Shown: positions 52,573 through 60,922 of the stretch, in pieces
Position numbering within the stretch: the stretch's first letter is position 1
How the letters are laid out: each line of letters opens with the position of its first letter
Assembly: GCA_963674895.2 (NCBI GenBank)
Contig: CAXXCY010000003.1
Location: 1,612,001 to 1,676,000 of the forward strand
Direction of reading: 5' to 3'
Length of the DNA stretch: 64,000 nt
Source: CAXXOK01 sp963674895
GTDB taxonomy: Bacteria; Bacillota; Clostridia; Christensenellales; Aristaeellaceae
Notes under the pieces: generated by a model
What the model was told of the DNA's origin: nothing
What the model saw: the letters and a program-made list of their open reading frames with translations, nothing else
Database searches by the model: none
Program-made: the position numbers and the translations under genes

Positions 52573-52601
52573 AATATATAGTAGTATTCTATGAATGTCA
52601 A
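52573..52601 (-). promoter_or_regulatory. Promoter of the condensation/SDR operon
   Basis: Minus strand TTGACA (52596-52601), 17-base spacer, TATATT (52573-52578), in an AT-rich stretch. The rest of the 300-base gap up to 52820 holds only a terminator hairpin; nothing else is seen there. Confidence 0.85.
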
Positions 52602-52704
52602 TAGCCACATTCAACTTTTTTTCAGAGCGCGCGGAAAACATCCGCCGCGTTACGGAGAAAACGTGATGATTTCAGGTTTTTCCGGGTATGAAAAAATACG
52701 GAAA

Positions 52705-52730
52705 GCGTGAACGCCGTTTGGCGTTCACGC
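52705..52730 (-). terminator. Hairpin terminator of the Gfo/Idh pair
   Basis: GCGTGAACGCC, loop GTTT, GGCGTTCACGC, then TTTCCGTATTTTTT on the minus strand. Confidence 0.75.
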
Positions 52731-52820
52731 CTGTAAAGTGATATCCGTCAGCAAAAGCGGCATTGCTTCGGGTATGAAACGCGCGCCGCCGTCCGCCGGG
52801 AGAGGCAGCCCCGTATGCGC

Positions 52821-53900
52821 CTATTTGTTTTGATTGCCGTCCGCCGCCATCTGTGCGCGCACGCAAAGCTCCGCGGCCTTGAAGGCGTGCGCCTGCGTCA
52901 TGGCGGTTTCGGTGCGGCGCAGGCAGTCCAAAATCAGCTGCCCGAAGAAGGGAAAGCCCACCCGGCCCGCAACGTCGAAGAACGTCGTGCCAGAACGGTT
53001 GGAAAGGTACACTCGCCCGCCCATGCGCTCCGTGCCCAGGTCCACATATTTCCGCAGCTCGATAAAGCCTTCCGTGCCCAGGATAAACAGCCGGCCGTCG
53101 CCCCAGGTGGGCAGGCCGTCGGGTGTGAACCAGTCCACGCGGAAGTAGCCGGCCGCGCCGGTATCGGCCACCAGCGAGCAATCGCCGAAGTCCTCCAGCT
53201 CTGGGTACTCCGGGTGCGCGTAGTTCACCGCGCGGGCGGCGGTCACCGCAGCGTCCTTCGCGCCGGTATAGAACAGGAACTGCTCGATCTGGTGGCTGCC
53301 AATATCGCAGAGGATGCCGCCGTACTGCGCGCGTTTGAAAAACCAATCGGGGCGCGACGGCGCGCTGAGCCTGTGCGGGCCGATACCGGTGGTCTGGATT
53401 ACCCGCCCGATCGCGCCATCGGCGATCAGCTGCCCGGCGAACACCGCGTCCTCCACATGGATGCGCTCGCTGTAATACACCGCGTACTTGCGCCCCGTGC
53501 GGGCAACCGCCTCCTTCGCGGCTTCCAGCTGCTTTAGCGTCGTGAGCGGAGTCTTGTCCGTAAAGTAATCCTTGCCCGCGTTCATCACGCGCAAGCCCAG
53601 CGCGCACCGCTCGGACGGGACGCACGCGCCGGCGACCATCCTGACCTCCGTGTCCTCCAGCACCTCAGCCTCGCTGCGCGCGGCGCTTGCCATAGGGTAT
53701 TGTTTGCATAGCCGTTCAACCTTTGCCGGATCGGGGTCATACGCCCATTTGAGCGTTCCTCCGGCCTCCAGCAGGCCGTTGATCATGCCGTAGATGTGCC
53801 CGTGGTCAAGCCCCACCGTCGCGAAAACAAATTCACCCGGCCGTACGACCGGGGCGGGCTTCCCCGTGGGGGCGTAGTGCATTCCGTCGCTGCGCTGCAT
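52821..53900 (-). CDS. Gfo/Idh/MocA family oxidoreductase
   Basis: 359 residues. The N-terminal domain FVFATVGLDHGHIYGM has an altered glycine loop, and the usual EKP is replaced by TDKTPLTTLKQLE, so this is an atypical member; the C-terminal domain with GGILCDIGSHQIEQFLFY is standard. Lies 50 bases behind a second oxidoreductase of the same family, and probably acts on a related sugar or inositol derivative. Confidence 0.88.
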   Translation of the reverse strand: MQRSDGMHYAPTGKPAPVVRPGEFVFATVGLDHGHIYGMINGLLEAGGTLKWAYDPDPAKVERLCKQYPMASAARSEAEVLEDTEVRMVAGACVPSERCALGLRVMNAGKDYFTDKTPLTTLKQLEAAKEAVARTGRKYAVYYSERIHVEDAVFAGQLIADGAIGRVIQTTGIGPHRLSAPSRPDWFFKRAQYGGILCDIGSHQIEQFLFYTGAKDAAVTAARAVNYAHPEYPELEDFGDCSLVADTGAAGYFRVDWFTPDGLPTWGDGRLFILGTEGFIELRKYVDLGTERMGGRVYLSNRSGTTFFDVAGRVGFPFFGQLILDCLRRTETAMTQAHAFKAAELCVRAQMAADGNQNK

Positions 53901-53950
53901 GGTCGTCCTCCCCGTTTGTCCGTATTCCTGTCCGCAAACCGGATGTCAGC

Positions 53951-55102
53951 CTAGCTCCGGTCCGTATCAAACGTCGTCCCGCTGCCGTTCTTGTGCCGGG
54001 ACGCGGCGCGCTTCTTCGTGAGCATCTCCAGAAACAGCCCTTCGTCCGGCGGCATATCCACAGGCCTGTCAAGCCAGGAGCTCAGGTACATGGCGTTGGA
54101 GAGCATCAGCTCACGGATGCCCTCCTCACCGCCGGCAATCAGCGGTTCGCCGCGCAGTATGTGCGCCGAGAACGCATTCATCACCCGCACATGCTGCAGC
54201 TCCCTGGAATCGCCGTCCAGCACCTCCCCCGTAACGGGCAGTGTACCGAACGCCTCGTTGGACGCAACGCAGTATTCCCGCTCGCTCACCGGGAGCTTTT
54301 CAACGGTCAGCCGGTTGTTCTCGCAGACCATCTTCCCGAAATCCGCCGTGATTTCCAGCCGGTTGGTGCCCGGCAGATCGCCAGTCGTGGTGACGAACAC
54401 GCCCGTCGCGCCGTTTGCGAATTCCAGATAGGCCGTTACGTCGTCCTCCACCTCGATATCGTGCCACTTGCCCTCGCGGCAGAACGCGCGCACGCGGGCC
54501 GGCATGCCGCAAAGCCATTGCAGCAGGTCCAGCTGGTGCGGGCTTTGGTTGAGCAGCACGCCGCCGCCCTCCCCGTTCCACGTCGCCCGCCAGGCCCCGC
54601 TGTCGTAATACAGCTGCGTGCGGTACCAGTCGGTGATGATCCAGTTCACGCGCTTGATTTCGCCCATTTCGCCGGAGCTGAGCAGCTCCTTCATCCTGCG
54701 GTAGAGGTTGTTGGTGCGCTGGTTGAACATCAGCGCGAAGGTTTTGCCGCTCTCCCGCGCGGCACCGATCATCTCCCGCGCCGCCAGCGTGTACACGGCG
54801 ATCGGCTTTTCGCACAGCACGTGCAGGCCGCGCCTCAGGGCGCTGATCGTAAGCTCCGGATGCTGGTAGTGCGGCACGGCGATCAGCACAGCGTCGCATA
54901 ACCCGCTTTGGATTAGCTCCTCGCCCTCGCGGTATACGGGAACCTTAAGCTCCGCCTCCGCCCATGCGCGCCGTTCTTCCCGGCGGTCGGCCACGGCAAC
55001 CAGCTCCAGCTCCGGCGTAACGCCGCGCAGCAGGTTCTTGCAATGCGAGCTGCCCATGTTGCCGACGCCGATCACGCCCAGCCTGACCCTCTGATTCATC
55101 AT
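53951..55102 (-). CDS. Gfo/Idh/MocA family oxidoreductase
   Basis: 383 residues, typical in motifs: LGVIGVGNMGSSHCKNL, VLCEKPIAVYTLAAREM (EKP) and GGGVLLNQSPHQLDLLQW. NAD(P)-dependent dehydrogenase of a sugar or polyol, substrate unknown. First of a two-gene unit with the atypical member downstream. The 220-base stretch before it (55103-55326) holds no clear promoter that I can name. Confidence 0.92.
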   Translation of the reverse strand: MMNQRVRLGVIGVGNMGSSHCKNLLRGVTPELELVAVADRREERRAWAEAELKVPVYREGEELIQSGLCDAVLIAVPHYQHPELTISALRRGLHVLCEKPIAVYTLAAREMIGAARESGKTFALMFNQRTNNLYRRMKELLSSGEMGEIKRVNWIITDWYRTQLYYDSGAWRATWNGEGGGVLLNQSPHQLDLLQWLCGMPARVRAFCREGKWHDIEVEDDVTAYLEFANGATGVFVTTTGDLPGTNRLEITADFGKMVCENNRLTVEKLPVSEREYCVASNEAFGTLPVTGEVLDGDSRELQHVRVMNAFSAHILRGEPLIAGGEEGIRELMLSNAMYLSSWLDRPVDMPPDEGLFLEMLTKKRAASRHKNGSGTTFDTDRS

Positions 55103-55326
55103 CCGTTGTACTCCTCTGTCTGCACGGCTTGCAGGCGGTACGCTCCGGCACCCAAACCCATACCGGGCATTCTATTACTACTAATTCGGCATAAATGCAA
55201 GTATGCCTCCATACAAAAGATCCGCAGCCTTTTTGCCGCGAATCTTCCATATGGTCGCTGTGTAACATCTCCAAAAACAAAGGCCGAGGTATCGCCCCGC
55301 GCGGGCTTCGTTTTCAACGCAGTCAA

Positions 55327-56781
55327 TTATTCGAACGACACTTCGTAATCGCTCCAGCTGCTTACGCTGCCCGCGCCGCTGAGATCGCAGCCGGTTCCGT
55401 ATCCGACGACCGTGATCGTGTAGTCGCTGGTCCCCTGGACGTATACCGTTCCGTCCGCGCCGACGACGGATACGGCGTTGCCGTCCGCGTCGGTGATCGT
55501 GCCCGCGTTATACAGGGCTGTCAATGCGCTGTCGCCGGTGACCACCCACGCGGACGTCGCGTCGATATACAGGCCGGCGTAACCATCTCCGCCGTCTCCG
55601 GCGTTGGTTTCGTCGTCGATTACCGCGCCGGTCAGCAGGCTGCCGGAGGTCAGGTACAGATCAAGCTGCGAGATCGAGTCCCAGATCACGTCGCCGGCCA
55701 TTTCCTGGCCGATGCCCGTAAAGGTGCAGTCTGCGCCGTTGGCGCCCGATGTGCCCCAGCCGCGCTGGTTGCTGTTGCCGGTGCAGCGCAGGAAGTAGTC
55801 GTTATCCGCAGACGGGACGATTGCAACACCGGAGATTACAAACTCGCTCTCGGTATTGGTGGTATAGAACATGCCGCCGTTTAAGGCCGTCAATGTTCCG
55901 CCGACCATCTCAAAGGTACCCTTGCCCACCTGCGCGTCGCCGGACATGCTCTGGTACAAAATCACGTTCCATGTGTTGTCGTTCTGCTCGGAATCTGGCA
56001 TGCCGCCGGTCAGGACCGTATCAAACAGCCGTACGGAGTTGAGCCCTTCCAGACACAGCGCCTCGGAGTCCGTCGCCGTCAGCGTGGCTTTGTTCACGGT
56101 AATATCCGCCGTGCAGTACAGCGCCGGGGAGCCGCTGCCGTTTGCGGTATAGGTTCCGCCGTCCACCACCATGGTGCCGCCGCCGCGGTCCGAACGGATG
56201 GCGGCGGATGACCCGCCGTCGGTTTCAACGTACAGATTCTTTGCGTACAGGGTACCTCCGCCTGCGACGTGAATGCCGCCAGACGTTCCCTGCGCGGTGG
56301 TAATCGTGGAATCGGACACGTACACCACGCCGCCGCCGTAGGCGAACACGCCCGCGCCGCCCGAAGAATCGGTGTCAACGGTGCTGTCCGTAATTGTTAG
56401 CGTGCCGCCGGTTGCCAGCAGCGCCGCGCCAACGCCGTAGAAGCTGGCGCTGTCTCCGCCACTGCTGTCGGATGACGTGCGGGCGACCATCAAATTGCTT
56501 AAAGTTACGCTGCCGCCGGATACCAGCACGGCGCTTTCGTCCGCGCCCGTGGATTCAATCGTCTCGTTATCAAGCGAAGCGTCGGAATCAAACGCGTACA
56601 ACGCCGTGTAATCGGACGGCTGGCTGCTCTGCCCGCCCGGCATGCCGCCGGGCATACCACCGGGCGGGCTGCCGGGAGAAGCGCCCTGGGGCATATCGGG
56701 CGGGGCCGCGGAGTCCGCCAAAGCCGCCGTTGCAGTGAACGCAAGCATGAAAACCAGGAAGAGCACGAAAACCTTTCGCAA
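55327..56781 (-). CDS. Secreted parallel beta-helix-like protein
   Basis: 484 residues with a Sec signal peptide (MRKVFVLFLVFMLAFTATAALA), a short Gly/Pro/Met-rich stretch (PGGMPGGMPGG), then many short strands with a Gly/Ser/Thr-rich rhythm (for example GGSVTLSNL, GGTLTITDST, GGVVYVSDST, GGTLYAKNLYVE) that predict a right-handed beta-helix, as in polysaccharide-binding or adhesin proteins. TTG 56781 is chosen as start: GGAGG lies 8 bases upstream, whereas an ATG at 56796 overlaps that site. It lies downstream of rsgI and may belong to the SigI regulon (weak ACCCC and CGTT boxes near 56880 and 56860). Confidence 0.85.
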   Translation of the reverse strand: MRKVFVLFLVFMLAFTATAALADSAAPPDMPQGASPGSPPGGMPGGMPGGQSSQPSDYTALYAFDSDASLDNETIESTGADESAVLVSGGSVTLSNLMVARTSSDSSGGDSASFYGVGAALLATGGTLTITDSTVDTDSSGGAGVFAYGGGVVYVSDSTITTAQGTSGGIHVAGGGTLYAKNLYVETDGGSSAAIRSDRGGGTMVVDGGTYTANGSGSPALYCTADITVNKATLTATDSEALCLEGLNSVRLFDTVLTGGMPDSEQNDNTWNVILYQSMSGDAQVGKGTFEMVGGTLTALNGGMFYTTNTESEFVISGVAIVPSADNDYFLRCTGNSNQRGWGTSGANGADCTFTGIGQEMAGDVIWDSISQLDLYLTSGSLLTGAVIDDETNAGDGGDGYAGLYIDATSAWVVTGDSALTALYNAGTITDADGNAVSVVGADGTVYVQGTSDYTITVVGYGTGCDLSGAGSVSSWSDYEVSFE

Positions 56782-56937
56782 ATAAAACACCTCCATCTTT
56801 CATGTATCATGGTACCGGAACCCTATGAGCAATCTGTGAACAAGCTGTGAGAAATCTTGAACGCCTTGAAGAACATACAGGGGTGTTTTGCTGAATTGAA
56901 ACTGAAAGTCGGCGCGCAGCGTTCCCGCCCGCACGGG

Positions 56938-58107
56938 CTAATGCGCAGGGGCGCTTCCGGGCGGAGGCTCCGGCTGCGCGGGATCGCCCTGCTGCCCTCC
57001 GGCGGCGCCCGGCGCGGTTTTCTTCGGCGTGACCGTCGGGGTTTTCTTCGGCGTGGCCGTCGGAGGATTGGCGGTTCCGCTTGGCGCTGCGGACGGCTCA
57101 GGCTCCGGCGTTCCCAGCCCTGCCTGCGCAGCGTCCGGCGTTTGCTGCCCGGCGGTTGCGGGGCTTCCCGCCGGCGCGGGGCTGCTGACCGGCGCGGGGC
57201 TTACGCCCAGCACATGGCTCCCCGTCGGCGCGGGGCTTCCTGTCGGCAGCGGGGATCCGCTTGGCGCCGGACTACCCTCCGGCATCAGGCTTACGCCCGG
57301 TGCGGGCGTCGGGCTGGGCGCGGGCGGTGTTCCGCTTCCGGGTGCGGTCTGGCCGCTCACGGTCTGCGGCGGTTCGGCCGGCGGCATACCGTTCTCCGAC
57401 CCTGCGCGGTCATCGGAAGCGCTTAGAATTTCACGCACGGGCTTTTGCAGCCATTCCCGCGTCTCCTCCGGCGAATCCTGCGCCAGGGGCCTGACGATGG
57501 CAAGCTTTCCAGCCGTCGTTTCGTACTCCCGCGCCTGGGCAATCGCGTCGGAATCGACCTGCACGGTCCTCACGCTGAGTTCCGTGCCGCTGTTCTCTAC
57601 GGTCTGCATCTGCTCAAGCCGCTGCGCCAGCGGTTTGGCGTCCTTGATGCCGTAGGACGCGACGGCCACGACGACGTCGTTATCGGCGTCCCCGGTCAGA
57701 TAGTCGCCGTCCTCCAGGGCGGAGTAGATCATCTGCATAGCGTTCCCGACGGGTTGTTTTCCGATGCCCTCCTCAACGAGTTTCCCGACGATCTCCTGCG
57801 CGTCTTCGTTCACCGCTTCCACGGAAAGCACGCGGTCAAACCAGTTCAGCGTCATCTGCAGGGAAGGATTCACGTCGACGCTTACGTAGCTGAACGGCAG
57901 AGTCCATGCCGCAACGGAGGCGGCGGAGAACACGACGAGCACCAGGCACGCCGCGGCGAGCATCGGCCGCAGCGCGCGCCTGCGCTCCGTCGACAGGCTG
58001 ATCTGCTGGCCGACGCGATAGCCGCGGTTGGCGGCGCGGACAAACACGCCGTCCTGCCGGAGCAGGACCGCCTTGCGGCCGGATAATTGCGTAACGATCG
58101 CTTTCAT
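56938..58107 (-). CDS. rsgI: RsgI-like anti-sigma factor with Pro-rich extracellular tail
   Basis: 389 residues. Cytoplasmic RsgI N-terminal domain (about residues 1-45), one membrane helix (RPMLAAACLVLVVFSAASVAA), the conserved VSVDVNPSLQMTLNWFDRVLSVEAVN segment, then a long Pro/Gly/Ser/Thr-rich extracytoplasmic tail. Family members in cellulolytic clostridia carry carbohydrate-binding modules at the end; this one has none, only a spring-like linker. It holds SigI at the membrane until a signal releases it. The start overlaps the sigI stop by 4 bases. Confidence 0.92.
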   Translation of the reverse strand: MKAIVTQLSGRKAVLLRQDGVFVRAANRGYRVGQQISLSTERRRALRPMLAAACLVLVVFSAASVAAWTLPFSYVSVDVNPSLQMTLNWFDRVLSVEAVNEDAQEIVGKLVEEGIGKQPVGNAMQMIYSALEDGDYLTGDADNDVVVAVASYGIKDAKPLAQRLEQMQTVENSGTELSVRTVQVDSDAIAQAREYETTAGKLAIVRPLAQDSPEETREWLQKPVREILSASDDRAGSENGMPPAEPPQTVSGQTAPGSGTPPAPSPTPAPGVSLMPEGSPAPSGSPLPTGSPAPTGSHVLGVSPAPVSSPAPAGSPATAGQQTPDAAQAGLGTPEPEPSAAPSGTANPPTATPKKTPTVTPKKTAPGAAGGQQGDPAQPEPPPGSAPAH

Positions 58108-58805
58108 GATTTCCCCCGTTGTCTGACCACCGTCAGATAAGCGCCGAGCTCCGGATACTCGCCGTCCAGAATTTCCACCACGGCGATGATATAGCAGCGG
58201 TGCCTCTCGATCAGCTTTTGGGATACGCGCGCGCCAGTAACCAACGACTTGACCGGCAGGCGCAGGCTATGCCGCATCCGCTCGATGAGAACCGGATTAG
58301 CAAGCAGAAAGGTGGCGGCGGCGATGCACGCCTGCTTGGTTTTCCTGGATTTGGGAGAAGAATCCGGCAGCGATTCAAACGTAAATCCGTAGAACGAAAG
58401 CCGCTGGGAAACATCGGAAATCTCTTCCCGAAGGCGCATTTCCTGCCATGAAGTCTGTTGTTGCTGCAATAGATACTTCGGTGCGGCTCCCTCTGAATCC
58501 CCGGAAAACGCGGCCGGTTCGACGGCAATCTCCCGCGAGTGCCGGATCTCCCTGCGCCGGTAATCGATCAGGCGGCGGCGGATCACCAGACCCGCATACG
58601 TCTCAAAGACGCCCTTTTCCTCCCGGTAGCCGTCCACGGCCTCCCAGAAGGCGATCAGCGCGACCGACCACGCGTCGTCGCTTCGGGTAATATAACGGCG
58701 CAGCACGCCGGAAGCCGTCTTCAGGATAAACGGCCCGTACGTTTCCAGCATGTGTTCCCGGTCCTGCAAAGCGCAAGCCGGTATGCGGCGCGCGTCGGTC
58801 TTGAT
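58104..58805 (-). CDS. sigI: RNA polymerase sigma factor SigI (probable ATC start)
   Basis: About 233 residues of the SigI group, with YGPFILKTASGVLRRYIT, SVALIAFWEAVDGY (region 2) and ETYAGLVIRRRLIDYRRREIRHS. The C-terminal domain binds the -35 element. The strong Shine-Dalgarno GGAGGAG (58812-58818) is followed 6 bases on by ATC at 58805-58803, in frame with AIKTDARRIPACALQ and the known part; the next usable start, TTG 58769, has no Shine-Dalgarno. Start codon ATC is likely. Regulates envelope or carbohydrate genes together with rsgI, to which it is coupled. Confidence 0.88.
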   Translation of the reverse strand: MKTDARRIPACALQDREHMLETYGPFILKTASGVLRRYITRSDDAWSVALIAFWEAVDGYREEKGVFETYAGLVIRRRLIDYRRREIRHSREIAVEPAAFSGDSEGAAPKYLLQQQQTSWQEMRLREEISDVSQRLSFYGFTFESLPDSSPKSRKTKQACIAAATFLLANPVLIERMRHSLRLPVKSLVTGARVSQKLIERHRCYIIAVVEILDGEYPELGAYLTVVRQRGKS

Positions 58806-58840
58806 GGCAATCTCCTCCGGTGCTGCGAAATACGGATAAA

Positions 58841-58863
58841 CCGGCAGGGCGCTCCCCTGCCGG
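58841..58863 (-). terminator. Hairpin between the repeat protein and sigI
   Basis: CCGGCAGGG (58841-58849) and CCCTGCCGG (58855-58863), followed on the minus strand by TTTAT. A weak terminator or attenuator: sigI may be read from the upstream transcript. Confidence 0.6.
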
Positions 58864-58894
58864 CATCCATCCGATGGTCAGCCGCGCGGAGGGC

Positions 58895-59776
58895 CTAAGG
58901 CCTCGCCTGCACCCCCGCTGCCGCGAGGGCGTCCATCAGCGCGGCAAACGCTTCCTGCGCGGCCTGTGCGTCGCTGCCGGCAGCGGCTTGCACGTAGGCG
59001 TCCAGCAGGCTGGTCAGGGCCGCGGCGGTATCGGCGTCGGAAAGCAGCGCAATCGCTTCCGCCACGGCGTCGGTATCCAGATACAATCCCTGGCTGGTCT
59101 TGTTCAGCTGCAGGCCGGTGTACCCGTCCACCTGCAGCTCGGCGGCCGCGATCGCGTCCAGCAACGCCTGCAGCGCTTCCTGCGTAGTTTTCGGATTATC
59201 GCCGTTCACGGCCGCCTCGTAGGTTTCCAGCAGCGCGGTAAGGCTGGCCGCCGAATCGGTATCGGAAAGGGTCGCAATGGCTTCCGCTACGGCGTCAACA
59301 TCCAGAAAACGGCCGTATTCCCTGCCGTAGTTATAGCTGTAGGTATTGTTCATGGTATCGCCGCCCTGAGACTGCAAACCGGCTTCGGCCATTGCGTCAT
59401 GCAGTGCCTGGAGCGCGTCCCGCTGGGCGTCGGTATCGTCCCCGGCCGCCGCGGCGATATAGGCGTCCAGCAGCGCGGTAAGCGCGGAGGCCGTATCCTC
59501 ATCCTCCAGCTTGCTGATGGCGTTTGCGATGGCGTCCGTATTGACGTTCATCGGCTCGCCCTGCATCTGGCCGTTCGGAACAAATTGCTGATCACCGTTA
59601 TTCTGCATCGGCGCGCCGCCCTGCGGCTTCGTGTCGTCCGGCGGCTGGCTGCCGCTCTGCTGTATGCCGCCCGTCTGTCCCCCGCCGCCGGGGCCTTTGC
59701 CCTGTGCAAACGCGCCGGTGCAAAGCAAGCTGATAACCGCCAATACCGCGATGACTGTAATGATAGATTTCTTCAT
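58895..59776 (-). CDS. Secreted protein with three tandem helical repeats
   Basis: 293 residues: signal peptide (MKKSIITVIAVLAVISLLCTGAFA), a Gly/Gln/Pro-rich linker, then three repeats of about 58-62 residues each beginning (V/L)(N/D)(V/T)DA(I/V)A(E/N)AI and ending near ALHDAMAEAG / ALLDAIAAAE / ALMDALAAAG. The repeats are almost all helical with Ala, Leu and acidic residues. No family recognised. Upstream of sigI on the same strand; a CCCCC and CGAAT box pair precede it, so it may be a SigI target. ATG 59776 follows AAAGGATGGTTCAT. Confidence 0.83.
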   Translation of the reverse strand: MKKSIITVIAVLAVISLLCTGAFAQGKGPGGGGQTGGIQQSGSQPPDDTKPQGGAPMQNNGDQQFVPNGQMQGEPMNVNTDAIANAISKLEDEDTASALTALLDAYIAAAAGDDTDAQRDALQALHDAMAEAGLQSQGGDTMNNTYSYNYGREYGRFLDVDAVAEAIATLSDTDSAASLTALLETYEAAVNGDNPKTTQEALQALLDAIAAAELQVDGYTGLQLNKTSQGLYLDTDAVAEAIALLSDADTAAALTSLLDAYVQAAAGSDAQAAQEAFAALMDALAAAGVQARP

Positions 59777-59829
59777 ATGAACCATCCTTTCCTGTAGGAG
59801 ATGCCGTATCTCTCCCTCTGCTTATATTA

Positions 59830-59890
59830 TTCGTAATATCATCTTCATTTTCCGGGGGCTTTTGCATTTTTTTCTTTACACATTTGTAAA
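59830..59890 (-). promoter_or_regulatory. Possible SigI-type promoter and palindrome before the repeat protein
   Basis: Minus strand CCCCC (59854-59858) and CGAA (59830-59833), 20 bases apart, resemble the ACCCCC/CGAA elements of SigI promoters, but the spacing is longer than I would expect. A palindrome TTTACACATTTGTAAA (59875-59890) lies further upstream. The 290-base gap to the AraC gene otherwise shows nothing. Confidence 0.4.
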
Positions 59891-60064
59891 CACTGCCTGT
59901 CGTTCACCTCCTCATCATTCCATACAATGGATTAGGGAAAGGATACCCGTTCCCTGCCGGTCCGGCGTAAACCGGTTGTAATAAAACAAACGGCGGATAC
60001 AGCCCGCTTGCCATGTCCGGCAATCCGCGGTACGATACACGATGGAAAGGCGGCGAAAAACGCT

Positions 60065-60850
60065 ATGGCTATCGACCGGCGGGACCAGTACGTATACTTT
60101 CAAAAAAGCGTTGTAAGCGGCGTGGAGATCAAACGCTGCAAGGGGAGCCCCTATGATTACAAGCCGCACGTGCACAACGAGCTTTCCCTGGGCTATATTC
60201 TGTCCGGCTCGACGGAGCTTACGCTGCGCGGCGAGACCATCCGCTACGAAGCGGGCGACGGCGTGATCATTCCGCCGCTTACGTCGCACCGGTGCGCGCC
60301 CAACGATATCAACGACTGGGAATACGTAATGCTGTTCATCCATCCCGGTTTCTATGCTGACGCCGTGCGCTTTCAAAAGCCCAAGAAGCTCCAGGGGGCC
60401 GCGGTCGGAAAGCTGCAATCCCTCATCTCCCGGCTTTTGTCCGCAATCGAACCCGGCGAGGCGGAGGCGGTCTTGCTGGAACTGCTGCTGGAGTTCGGCG
60501 ACGAAGCCCTGCCCGGTCACCCGGAAGCGGATACGGGCGCGATCCGGAAAATCCATGCGTATATCGTGGAGCACCTGCATGAATACGTCACGCTGGATCA
60601 TTTGGAAGAGATCTCGGGACTCAATAAATTCACGCTGATCCGGAACTTCAAAAAGGCGTATGTCGCCACGCCGGCGGCGTTCCATTTGCAGTGCCGGGTG
60701 GCGGAAGCCAAGCGGCTTCTAGATCTGCACGGCAATGTGTTCGACATATGCAGCGATCTCAATTTCTATGACCAAGCGCATTTCATCCGCGAGTTCCGCA
60801 AGATGTACGGCATCACGCCCGCCGCATACAGGGAACAGCTGCTGCCGTAA
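60065..60850 (+). CDS. AraC family transcriptional regulator
   Basis: 261 residues: an N-terminal cupin sensor (HVHNELSLGYILSGS ... GDGVIIPPLTSHRC) and a C-terminal pair of helix-turn-helices (LDHLEEISGLNKFTLIRNFKKAYVATPAAFHL and FDICSDLNFYDQAHFIREFRKMYGITPAAYR). ATG 60065 (MAIDRRDQY) is taken; a TTG at 60008 in the same frame is also possible. Effector and target unknown; it lies just before the EamA exporter gene, which it could control. Confidence 0.93.
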   Translation: MAIDRRDQYVYFQKSVVSGVEIKRCKGSPYDYKPHVHNELSLGYILSGSTELTLRGETIRYEAGDGVIIPPLTSHRCAPNDINDWEYVMLFIHPGFYADAVRFQKPKKLQGAAVGKLQSLISRLLSAIEPGEAEAVLLELLLEFGDEALPGHPEADTGAIRKIHAYIVEHLHEYVTLDHLEEISGLNKFTLIRNFKKAYVATPAAFHLQCRVAEAKRLLDLHGNVFDICSDLNFYDQAHFIREFRKMYGITPAAYREQLLP

Positions 60851-60922
60851 TATCAATTTTATACAATACAATGGGAATATTAAGGCGTATGCTGGCCTGA
60901 GCAACGAGTAGGAGGCCGGCCT

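Noticed and set aside
52672..53625. Frame opposite-phase within the atypical Gfo/Idh gene
   Set aside because: No domain; the Gfo/Idh frame is full-length with family motifs.
56860..56883. SigI-type promoter before the beta-helix gene as a firm call
   Set aside because: CCCC and CGTT boxes are 16 bases apart, but the -10 box is one base off consensus and such pairs occur often by chance in GC-rich DNA.
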